From Chrysophaeum taylorii (lineage: Eukaryota; Sar; Pelagophyceae; Pelagomonadales; Pelagomonadaceae), in NCBI GenBank assembly GCA_029834535.1, contig JAQMWT010000670.1, forward strand, positions 310,001 through 374,000: a DNA stretch of 64,000 bases, in the 5' to 3' direction. The notes beneath the pieces are model-generated. The model did not search any database and was not told the origin of the DNA. It saw nothing but the letters and a program-made list of their open reading frames with translations. Below are positions 11,560 to 21,190 of the stretch, one piece after another (positions within the stretch are counted from its first letter, which is position 1; every line of letters begins with the position of its first letter). Both the position numbers and the translations under genes were made by a program.

Positions 11560-12460
11560 CTCGGCCATACGCGCCATCTGGGAGGACCAGATCGTGATTA
11601 TCCACCGTATGAAGAAGAGCGGGAGCCGTCAGGTCTGCCGCTACAGCCCGGTGACAATCAGAAGGCCGCGGTCCTTCTCTTGGGCAAGCTAGGCAAGGAG
11701 TCCTACGACGAAGCACGCCAGGTCTTCTTCTTCTTCTTCTTGCCGACGCGGCGGCGCGTTCGCGACTTCTCCGGTTTCGCCTCTGTGAACGACAACGGCA
11801 ACATGCTCGGCACGTGCGTTGCTGCCACGTGGAGGTCGGCGAACGAACGCGAGCTCGATCACGGGTGGCAGCGCTGGGCTGTGTTGCGTTTGACGCCATG
11901 TCCATCGAGCGCGGCGTCTTCTTCCAGTACCACGCAGCCACATTCTTGGCTTCCCGCGCGCCGACAAAGCCCGCGACGACGCCGTCTCGAATATGAACTC
12001 GCGGCCAAGGCCACCATCGACCCCAACGCCAATCCACGCGAGGCCGAACTCGCCACGCACCGCCTGGTCTTTTACTTCGTCGGCCTAAGTGTCGACAACT
12101 TTGCCTTTCCCATCGCAAGATTCGCCCTCTCGAAGATTTACGGGGGTCGTTGACGTTCTCGAAAAACTTCTTGAACGGCGAGACTGTCGGCTTCGATGCG
12201 TCGACATTCGTCGTCGCGACGCCTCATCCCGTCCTTTGGCAAAGCTTTCCCCATCTTTCTTTCTCCTCTCTGATCCGCCGCACGCCTGGAAGAAGAAGAT
12301 TGTCGACGCGCTGGAGTCATCCAACCCCAATGCCTTGCAGAAGGTGTCGTAGCACGACCGCCAAGGAGGATGCGAGTTCGAGGGCATCACCCCGATCGGG
12401 GCTCGACCATCGGCGGAAAAAGGTGCGCTCAAGCGCTGCAATTTACCTCGGGAAGAACAG
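11560..12460 (+). pseudogene. P-element/THAP9-like transposase relic
   Basis: Reading across shifting plus-strand frames reconstructs the core of a P-element-type transposase. Near 11690 a block reads GKLGKESYDEARQVF and then LPTRRRVRDFSG, like the conserved segment before the RNase H fold. Near 11875 a block reads GCVAFDAMSIERGVFF, matching the FDEMSI-type motif with the first catalytic Asp. Then come FPRADKARDDAVSNMN, ELATHRLVFYFVGLSVDNFA (12048-12107) and FFLLSDPPHAWKKKIVDAL (about 12257-12315), matching the (D)PPHLxKxxRN motif. At least three frameshifts and in-frame stops make it inactive. The assignment rests on motif order and spacing, which I know from the family. Confidence 0.62.
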
Positions 12461-14542
12461 TTTTTTTTTCAGAAGAAGAAGAACGCGTTTAATCAGTGTG
12501 CGTGTCAGTCTTGCCGTCCAGGTTGTTTGTTGTCAGCGGAACTATGGTGAAGATTATAGATGAGTACTGTGGGGACGACGCGTCTCGAGCCGACCTATAC
12601 AAGCCGCTTCGTCGACGTCTGCAATGGTCGTTGCGACACGGGGTTCGATAACATTCGGAACCTAGACGCAAAGGAACTCAAAGAACTGGAGGTTTTTTAT
12701 CGCCTGGTTTGGAATCGTGGCGTCGTCCGGACGCACCAGCAGTTTTTCGACATTTCGACGATGAGCGGCGGACGTAACGCGTAGCTCTTACCAGAGGAGT
12801 GTTGGTATGACATTCAGCTGAGTATACACGAAGGGTACCATTTCCATGGCTCACTTGCGAATGTTCTTCCCCCCCGACGGCCATTCTAGTCCAGCGTCGT
12901 CTCGTGCAGGACATCACATCGTCGAGCACCACTTTGCTCACGGCAAGCTGGCGGATCGACGCAGAACCCCGATGTTCGTCGGTGTAGGCGCGCATTGAGC
13001 ACCGCCGGCGCCCACCGGGTTCTAAAAAAAGGCGACAACAGCAACTCGGACCAAGCAAGCGCCACTTGTCTGTCTGTCGTGAATCCCAGTGCCTCGCTTC
13101 TCTCTCCAAACAGCGGTGTTATACGTAATTATTATTAAGTCTCGCCCGCGTCAACCGCGGCGGCTTCCTCCTGATCATCATCATCGAAGTGGTTTTGCCA
13201 GGCTTCGGCATCATCCTTGGCATCTTCAGCGTGGGCGCATTTGCGACCTTTCGCGGCGTCGTCGGACGCTGCTGCTCGAGCCACCGCCGCCATGCGGTCG
13301 CGGTGCGCGGTGCGCGGTGCGCGGTGCGCGTTTCGGTTTCGGCCGTAGCAGACCGAAGGTTGGAGGACATAAGGGTCTTTGCAAAGTCGCGACCGCGCAT
13401 GCGGTGGTATGATATGCTTGGAGGGCGAAAAGGACGAGCTGTTCGATGAACTTGTCAGACACCTCGAGGCAAGAAGTGTTGGGTCGTCGGGGATTATAGT
13501 GTCCTGGAAGAGAGCCAGCGTAGGCGCGTGCGAGGCGAGGACGTTAGCGGTTGTCAGAAGCTTGGCGTAGTTGGCCTCGACAGCCCAGACAAAATGGAAA
13601 AGTTCGGCCGATGATGCGTAGTTGACGAAAGCTGCTCTTGCCCCGAGAAACGACGACCATTCCGCTCAGCGCGCTTCGCGGTTAGTTCGACGGGAAGGTT
13701 GAGCCGTTGAGCTTCGACACTCGTCAGCGCATTTATTATGGCCGAGCCACTCATTCTTCCATTCGTTGGCTGTCAGCCGTCGGGTCACGACGGCCTCGCG
13801 GCACGCCTCGAACATAGAGCGCGCAGGCCGGTCGAAGCCAGGCAGGCGAGGCTCGTCGGTGCAGAAATTACTGCTAGTAAAGCCATCGAGGACAACCTCA
13901 ACAACAGAATCCACGTCGCCGAGCCTGCCTTAGCGGCTATCCAAGACCGTACGCGTCTCGTCATCGAATGATACGTTTACCAGGTCCCGCCTCGTCTTCT
14001 TGTAGTCGCAAGAAGCTGTCTCGACGTCTGAGAACAACGCTCGAGGGATGAGGCCGTCGAGTTCGGTGTCAACGCCTGCCCTGGGGAGGTTAATCGATGA
14101 TCAAACTTCTGACGAAACAGCTCGTTCTTCTTCGGCCTTGGCGGCGAGCGTGATCTGACATGCTCGACCGATGCTCGACACGGCCAGGTTGGTGTTCTGG
14201 GCCGACGAAGATGGATCGATGCCGGTAGCCACGGCTGCCCGAAGGTATAGGCAACGCGCGACCGCTTCGGCAGTCCCCGATCTGTCGAAAGTGCGACACC
14301 ACTCGCACTCTGCCTCGGGGAGTTTGTCGCTCGCTCAGAGCTTAGTTTTCGCGTGCCGAGGTGATGACCGAGGGCGTGGAATTCCAACGCGGGGATCGAT
14401 CCGCGCGAGAGACTTAAAACTTGAGGCCCAATTCCCTCAACTCGAGGCAGGCAGCCCCCCCAACACGTCGGCGCGCTGCTGTATGTCGCGGACTTCTTCA
14501 GAAGACAAAAGGCGCCAGGATCCGCAGCAGGGCTGTTGACCC
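12461..14542. other. Decayed sequence with minus-strand coding-like pieces
   Basis: No intact gene is present. Minus-strand pieces read like old protein, for example SFDDETRTVLDS near 13960, DVDSVVEVVLDGFTSSNFCTD near 13900 and VSDKFIEQLVLFALQAYHTT near 13450. They lie in different frames separated by stops, and I cannot name the family. A GCGGTGCGC-rich triplication sits at 13298-13330. Confidence 0.3.
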
Positions 14543-15223
14543 ATGCCGCCAGTTGTCGAACTTCGGGAGGAAGTTCTGCGCTTCAATAAAAATTACTCTT
14601 TTTTTTCAAAGCGCGGATACAAACCTGGAAGCTCCCCCGGCATGCGTATTCCGGATTGTCTGTCGCGCAACCCTATCGACAAATTGATCGAGAAAGATGA
14701 AGACGGGGAACCGATCAATGAAGCTTTTTTGATTTTCCAAGAAATCCCCACCGATGTCCCTGGCACCGCTTGGTTCACCTTCTCTTCGGTGACGATGCGT
14801 ACGCTGACGGACTGCGGACCCACCGCAGCTGTGGTAGCAGTTAGTACGCGACAGAACGTACAACCGCCTCAATTCTCGTCTGAGCCAGTTGACTCCGTCG
14901 AACGTCTCCCTTTTGCGGATCAAGCGGAGGATGAGGTCACTCTCGATGAGATAGCGAAAGAACAAGCTGAGGATGAAATATGCAAGCGCATCAGACGAAA
15001 GCTCGAATCTGAACAACAGAAAGATCAAGACGAGCAGTCATCCGTACCATATGAGATTGATGACAACGTGTTGTATAAGATCGATGATTCAGCTTCTCAA
15101 CGTCTTATTGTGGTCAAAGCGCGTCTTCGCCAGGTCGTCGACGTCCTCGCGCGAGTTTCTCGCCAGCATTACGAATCTTGTGCGTTGGTGAGGAAGTACG
15201 AGAATATCCGCTTGTTGAGCTGA
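14543..15223 (+). pseudogene. Ty3/gypsy-like pol fragment (RNase H end to integrase start)
   Basis: This 226-codon open frame contains MRIPDCLSRNPID. That motif corresponds to the ...ADALSR motif at the end of the RNase H domain of Ty3/gypsy retroelements. An acidic spacer follows (TLDEIAKEQAEDEICKRIRR), then a YEIDDNVLYKI...RLIVVKARLRQVVDVL segment, which corresponds to the region before the integrase HHCC zinc finger. The zinc finger itself is lost, with a stop at 15221. No reverse transcriptase or LTR is visible, so this is a truncated remnant. Confidence 0.6.
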
Positions 15224-16590
15224 GCACCATCGCGTGCGCGTTATCCTCCCAGACCACCGTGGTCCGCACGCGTGCGGCACCGCGGCGTTGAAGCGCTCGA
15301 CGTCGACGCGCCCCGTTCCAGGACTCGGATGCTAAGTCCAAGACCTTTGTTCATTACCGCCAAGCCGAGCGACGCGGCCAAGTCCTGATTAAACGTACTG
15401 CGACGACGCGCCGCCAATCGCGCGCGACGGTCGGTCACCTTGTGCGTTAGACAACAAAATACGGGGTTTTGGCGTCCCTTCGAGCGGCTGACCTGCTGTC
15501 GGGGACCGTAGTGAGTGGCTGGAACGCGTTCAACTTGGTAGCTCGAGTCGGCCGCTTTCGGGGGGTGGTGCTTCTGTAGTGTCCGCTTTGTTTGTTTGTT
15601 TGTTTGTTTGCAAAAAAAATGGTGCACGCACCAGATTCTTCGAGTCAAACCACCGAGCATTTTTTTGGTTGTTTGACAATTCCGACGACGCGAAGATTTC
15701 GATTCTCGATTTCGACGACTATCTTGGGTGCGGTATGACCGTCTGAAGTTGCGAGAATATTCAGCTCGTTCCCCGAGTGAATGGCCAGTCGAGGCCGCCG
15801 CCAATTTCGAAGCGGGTGGACTTTACTACGTTCTTCTTCTTGGTGGTGGCATCGTGCGTCGCGGACGCTTGCGGTGGTGGTTGTACTTGGCCCTCAGCTT
15901 TTTTTCGGGGCGACGAGGATCTTCTTTGGTACCTGCGTGCATCGGGGCGACCTTGTCGGTGTTGCGGAAGGTGATGTTGAAGTCGTTGCAGGCTTCTTTG
16001 AAGTGGGTGGCGTTGGCGTTCTTCTTGGTTACCTCCGTCTCGAACGCGATGCGCTCGAGGCCCAATAAACCGGCCCTGCCAATCTGCTGCAGGTCAAACG
16101 AGCTCAGCCGCGCGCCGGTTTATTCGGCGTCGGGCCTTGGGAGGAAAGAATATCTCAGGGCCGCCCGCGAGAAGGCATGATCCTGTCGCCGACCTCGAGA
16201 TAGTGCCGGACAGTCCGCTCTGCGGCCGCCACGTCGTCGCCGTACGACTCGTCGCACTCTGCCATGATCTCTTCAGCCCCCTCAGCTCGCCCGCCCCCCG
16301 CGCCGCGGCCTGTCATCCACGCGTCCCTACGCCCTCCGAGCACCTTGTCCTCCGGCACCACCACTGGCTCCGGCTCCTTCAGGGCAAGGATGGCCTCGAA
16401 AAAGTCCGAAGCACTCTCCTTGATACCTCCTCGTAGACGCGCCGCCGACGCGCCGCCGACCGCAGCTCAGGACACTCACTGGTCGCAGACCGCCCTCAAA
16501 GCCGCAGCCGCTCGCTTGACCAAAAGAGCGCCTTCTCGCCCCGCATCGGCCCCAGGCTTTTTTGTGCTCAAGGGGTTATCAATATGTCTT
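15224..16590. other. Decayed sequence, no gene assigned
   Basis: A (TTTG)n tract lies at about 15589-15611. Minus-strand frames at 15826-16065 and 16155-16364 look protein-like (FKEACNDFNITFRNTDKVAP and MAECDESYGDDVAAAERTVR), but stops separate them and I do not recognise them. They may be further retroelement or host-gene debris. Confidence 0.3.
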
Positions 16591-16596
16591 TAAATG

Positions 16597-16765
16597 TCGA
16601 CTGCTAAGAGGGGGGTGTGTGTGGGGAGCATGAAGGATGTGGGTGGGTTTGTGGGGTATCAGGGATGTGCCTGACGGGCGGAGACAAGTACGCGGGACCT
16701 AGTCGGGGTCATCGCCGAGGCGTGGGGCAGGCGAAGAGAGGACGGGCCCCGCCCGTAGGTTTGTC
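16597..16765 (+). repeat. Repeat B, single unit, plus orientation
   Basis: The unit begins GTCGACTGCTAAGAGG. It contains GGATGTGCCTGA, GTCGGGGTCATCGCCGAG and GGGGCAGGCGAAGAG and runs into the truncated 5' side of Helitron copy H3. It is the reverse complement of material at 8270-8510. Confidence 0.6.
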
Positions 16766-17751
16766 CCTCGATTTAGGGTAAGGATCATGTAGGCCCGCGA
16801 GGCAGCCATTGATCCTCGAAGCCGTCTACGGCGACCTCGCAGACTATTTCCACGACCCGCGGCGGCACTTTTAGCCAGCGCGCCATTCTCACGCCCCGTT
16901 GAAACGATGTTGTCGATGCTGACAACGCGCGCATGAATGACCGCGGCCTTTTTTTCCCGGAGACGAGGTGTCGGAATTCTTTTCGGCAGACTAGGTTGGG
17001 TCGGAAGACGACGCCTCGCTCTTTACAGTCGAGTTTTCAACTCCCTGACAACCAACGGCATGCTGACTTTGATCTCGAGCGTAAAGTCTTCGCAACCTCG
17101 ACCCGTCGTACGGCCACTGCAATGGCACCAGATACATGATCGATCGTGTCGTTGTCACCGAGGCTCCTCCAACCTGTATCCCTTAAGGCCCGCCTACGCC
17201 AAACGATCAACAAGAGCCAGGGCCAGACGCCCCGCGAGGTCGGCGTCCTTTCGCCCAAGCCCGTCTTCTGTCACGTCCAGCTCTACGTGGCTCTCTGTCG
17301 ATCGGCAACCCCGAGGATATCCTCTTCTGGGTCGACGACTCCACCCTACCCCACACGTGCTACGCAATACCTATAAGCCCCCTCCCGGCTTCTACACGCG
17401 CACTATAGGTGAACTTACTGGGACCACGTGAACTTACTGGGGTTTGAGATTGGGACTAGGTGAACTTAGTGACCAGGTGAACTTACTGGGACCAAGTGAA
17501 CATACTGGGGTTTTTAGAGTGAACGCAAAGGCCAGCGGCGTGTACGGATCAAAGCAGCTTAGATTGGCGGAGGTGAGAGCGACGAGCTCGAAGGAGAGTG
17601 GGGTGAGTGGATGTGAGCACGAGTGGGCTTACGCCGAACTTACTGGGGTTAGAGATTGGGACTAGGTGAACTTACTGGGACCAGGTGAACTTACTGGGGT
17701 TAGAGATTGGGACCAGGTGAACTTACTGGCGAACTTACTGGCCTTCACTTG
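16759..17751 (+). mobile_element. Helitron-like element, copy H3 (left arm of inverted pair)
   Basis: This plus-orientation copy lacks the first 30 or so bases of the 5' end and starts at TTTGTCCCTCGATTTAGGG. It has the helicase relic (TINKSQGQTPREVGV near 17205-17250, then NPEDILFWVDD in a shifted frame) and the 3' unit array, and ends CCTTCACTTG at 17751. The segment 17037-17707 is collinear with the reverse complement of 17761-18431 with no length difference. Confidence 0.82.
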
Positions 17752-18431
17752 TGTTCACCTATCTCTAACCCCAGTAAGTTCACCTGGTCCCAGTAAGTTC
17801 ACCTAGTCCCAATCTCTAACCCCAGTAAGTTCGGCGTAAGCCCACTCGTGCTCACATCCACTCACCCCACTCTCCTTCGAGCTCGTCGCTCTCACCTCCG
17901 CCAATCTAAGCTGCTTTGATCCGTACACGCCGCTGGCCTTTGCGTTCACTCTAAAAACCCCAGTATGTTCACTTGGTCCCAGTAAGTTCACCTGGTCACT
18001 AAGTTCACCTAGTCCCAATCTCAAACCCCAGTAAGTTCACGTGGTCCCAGTAAGTTCACCTATAGTGCGCGTGTAGAAGCCGGGAGGGGGCTTATAGGTA
18101 TTGCGTAGCACGTGTGGGGTAGGGTGGAGTCGTCGACCCAGAAGAGGATATCCTCGGGGTTGCCGATCGACAGAGAGCCACGTAGAGCTGGACGTGACAG
18201 AAGACGGGCTTGGGCGAAAGGACGCCGACCTCGCGGGGCGTCTGGCCCTGGCTCTTGTTGATCGTTTGGCGTAGGCGGGCCTTAAGGGATACAGGTTGGA
18301 GGAGCCTCGGTGACAACGACACGATCGATCATGTATCTGGTGCCATTGCAGTGGCCGTACGACGGGTCGAGGTTGCGAAGACTTTACGCTCGAGATCAAA
18401 GTCAGCATGCCGTTGGTTGTCAGGGAGTTGA
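17037..18431. repeat. Large near-perfect inverted repeat (671-bp arms, 53-bp spacer)
   Basis: Mirror positions sum to 35468 throughout. The four pairs of mirrored open frames I compared (17037/18431, 17146/18322, 17444/18024, 17665/17803) give identical peptides at exactly mirrored coordinates. The arms are therefore gap-free and essentially identical. Similarity continues outward to about 16780 and 18720 but with scattered mismatches. The pair could form a cruciform or a long hairpin RNA. Confidence 0.9.
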
Positions 18432-18772
18432 AAACTCGACTGTAAAGAGCGAGGCGTCGTCTTCCGACCCAACCTAGTCGGCCGAAAAGAACTCCGACGC
18501 CTCGTCTCCGGGAAAGGCCGCGGTCACGCGCGCGTTGTCAGCATCGACAGCATCGTTTCGACGGGGCGTGAGAATGGCGCGCTGAAAGAGCCGCCGCGGG
18601 TCGTGGAGTAATAGTCTGCGAGGTCGCCGTAGACGGCTTGGAGGATCACTGTCTGGCTCTCGCGCCTACCTGATCCTTACTCTCGCGCCTACCTGATCCT
18701 TACCCTAAATCGAGGGACAGACAGACAGACAAACAAACAAACAGACAAACATCTGTCGATTAGTAGTTAGGA
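17753..18772 (-). mobile_element. Helitron-like element, copy H4 (right arm of inverted pair)
   Basis: This minus-orientation copy has a complete 5' end (TCCTAACTAC..., ending at 18772) but lacks the last bases of the 3' end next to H3. It is followed at 18773-18788 by an isolated 16-base plus-oriented 3' terminus, TACTGGCCTGCACTTG. That looks like the stub of another copy. Confidence 0.82.
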
Positions 18773-18788
18773 TACTGGCCTGCACTTG

Positions 18789-20321
18789 TTCGAAACTAAG
18801 AATCAGTATTGTAATGCGCTACAAATTCTGGGTGTGGTAACGAAACTATTCGCTGTCGTTGCTCAAATTTTGAAACACACACAATTGTAGCGCACCAGTA
18901 GAAGCGCAACAAACCGTTACACCCACACGCACTCAACACCCCCCCCCCTCTCTTAGCACTTTTTTTTTCAGACCGTTACTCCCAAATTTCTGTTGCGCAG
19001 TGGCAACGGGGCGCGTAAAAAAAATATTATTTTATGCGCCTAACAATATTATTATTTGGACTACACGGTCAGGGCTCGAAGGCGCAACGCAACGTCAGGT
19101 ACGCGTTACGCTCGTGGGGGGCAGGGAGGATGTGGGAGCATAACATGCATGTAGCGCATAAAGTGAACGTTGTTACTTGTTGAAATTCATCATACGAGCC
19201 GCCAAAAATTTGTGCGTGTTGGTAGAATAGCAAAGAAGCAGGTTTAGGAGTAAACTCACAGGTTAGACGGCGGAGCGCGCGCTGATCAAAGCAGCTTAGA
19301 TTGGCGGCGGGGGTGAGAGCGTCGAGCTGAAGGAGAGTGGGGCGAGTGGGAGGAAGGACGTTGGCGCAAGCCGATTATTATTATTATTATTATAGGGGAC
19401 AAAGAATGTTAATTAGGGGAAGTAATGGCTTTTGCCGGTTCAAGCAAATGGTACCGGGTACGGTGTCCGACGGTGCCGGGACAGGAATCTACCAACACGG
19501 CATCGTGGATTCTGGAAGGAACAGCGGCAGAAGGAGCAGGCATAGTAGGAATGGTGTATCGGCTGGTAGAGATTCAAAAGAATTGCACGACGACGACGAA
19601 CAAATAGTTCGTACTTGTTAAGTGTGGTACGGCGGTCTGAGACAGTGTTGGAGTCCACTTTAGCAGTGGTAGTGATGCGAGCATTCAGCATGTCGATAGT
19701 AGAGGAATAGCGTATAGCAATATAGCGAGTTTGTTAGATAACAGCAAAGTCTTTCTTACGTATTTAAGCCAGAACCTGAAGAAAAGGCGACGGAGCCATA
19801 AAAGATAACTTAGACCCGTTCTTTACCGGGGGGCTTAAGCCTTATTTTTGGCTTAATTGGGGTGCGATCCAAAATACTTGAATCGAAAATAAGGGACCGA
19901 TTAAAGAATAGTGGCCGGCTTGTGTTATTAGCCCTCTATTATTTTCCAGCGTTGGGAATTCACTTCAGCAAGTGAACGTGAACCACTTCACCAGCCACGC
20001 AATATTGGTGAAGTGATTTGAAGTGAACACGTCACCCTACGTGGCCATAGTGAACCTTTGTGAAGTGAACGCCACTTTTTTTTTTTTTTTAACGCCAGCG
20101 CCGGTCCCTGCCGCGCCCCGTCAGTTCCGTGCCCCGCGCGCGCCATTGCCTAGGTCTGGTACTCTTAGATTCATTCGCGTTTTGGGACGAAGGAGGAGTT
20201 ACCGTGGAAGGGGTTCAGTGTTTCTTACTTTAGGCGATGTGAACGACCTCGGTATCTTCGTCTGGTTCTTCCTCATCAACCATATATGGGTGGCACGCAC
20301 GGAAAAACTGGCGTGCGGGTT
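18789..20321. other. AT-richer intergenic sequence, no gene seen
   Basis: This holds short poly-pyrimidine tracts, an (ATT)n microsatellite at 19374-19396 and a Helitron 3'-region scrap at about 19285-19345 (GATCAAAGCAGCTTAGATTG and neighbours). There are also several gTGAAGTGAa direct repeats at 19965-20070. I see no gene. Confidence 0.4.
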
Positions 20322-20685
20322 ATTTATTGTTTGTTTGTTTGTTTGTTTGTTTGTTTGTTTGTTTGTTTGTTTGTTTGTTTGTTTGTTTGTTTGTTTGTTT
20401 GTTTGTTTGTTTGTTTGTTTGTTTGTTTGTTTGTTTGTTTGTTTTTTTGTTTTGTTTGTTTTTTTGTTTTGTTTGTTTTGTTTGTTTGTTTGTTTATTTA
20501 TTTATTTGTTTGTTTGTTTGTTTGTTTGTTAATTAATTAATTAATTAATTAATTAATTAATTAATTAATTTATTTATTTTTTTATTTATTTATCTGTTTA
20601 TTTATTTATTTATTTAATTATTTGTTTGTTTGTTTGTTTGTTTGTTTGTTTGTTTGTTTGTTTGTTTATTTATTTATTTATTAAA
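20322..20685. repeat. Microsatellite field: (TGTT)n, (TTAA)n, (TTTA)n
   Basis: About 30 uninterrupted TGTT units run from 20322 to about 20442, followed by impure TGTT. After this come an (AATT)n run at 20528-20571, mixed TTTA units and a second TGTT block to about 20663. All three phases of the TGTT run are open, so long frames of Cys, Leu, Phe and Val here are artefacts. Confidence 0.95.
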
Positions 20686-20689
20686 GCCT

Positions 20690-20765
20690 CTCGGGCGGGC
20701 CGGTTGGCAGCCGGAACGTTCGCAGTGGGACGGGGTGTGGCCGGGGGGCGCAGACGGAAGGTTAT
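20690..20765 (+). repeat. Repeat C, first copy
   Basis: The segment GGTTGGCAGCCGGAACGTTC and the following GCAGTGGGACGGGGTGTGGC is almost identical to 52318-52385. No coding meaning is apparent. It is an otherwise undescribed dispersed repeat of at least 70 bp. Confidence 0.65.
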
Positions 20766-21190
20766 CGACGAGTTGGTTGTCAGTCACATCGCGGTCTCCT
20801 CGTCGCATGGCGACAAGCTTGATGATCACTCTCCGCCGACCCACCTTTCGGCGCCCCTCGTCTACAGGCCCGTGATTCCGGACTGGCTCCTGTCGGTCCG
20901 GCCTGGCTCCCATGCTCGGGAGAGGTCTGAAGTTAGTTAGTTAGTTAGTTTATTTATTAATTTTGGTGCACGTCCCAACGCTCCAGCCTAGTTTGAACCA
21001 CTTGGGCTTAGTTTGATATCATTTGAATCAAACTATGCCATATCGACGTTGCCCCAACTAAGTGTCGTCGTCATGAAGCTCTAATAAAATAGTCGGATCT
21101 AACTAATCCGCCCCTTTTTACTAATAAAATAGTCGGATCTAACTACTCCGCTCTTTGCCCTAATTGCAATTTCCCCCCAAAAAAAAAAGC
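20766..21190. other. Intergenic upstream of TTC27, with 40-bp direct repeat
   Basis: Bases 21081-21120 and 21121-21160 are two copies of a 40-bp unit sharing CTAATAAAATAGTCGGATCT followed by AACTA. They end 30 bp before the TTC27 start codon, so they lie in its promoter or 5' UTR. A TTAG microsatellite lies at 20933-20950. Confidence 0.6.

Noticed and set aside
12089-12352. A plus-strand frame with RFTGVVDVLEKLLERRDCRL as a possible separate small gene
   Set aside because: It matches the expected continuation of the P-element-like transposase core and is interrupted by stops before and after.
17444-17665. A 73-codon open frame (MRLGLGELSDQVN...) repeated identically at 17803-18024 and almost identically at 8640-8861
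   Set aside because: It lies in the non-coding 3' array of the Helitron copies. It is conserved only because the DNA is duplicated, and it is read from the repeated GGTGAACTTACTGG units.
20286-20540. Long frames of repeated Cys-Leu-Phe-Val across the TGTT tract
   Set aside because: Pure microsatellite translation, open in all phases. It is not protein-coding.
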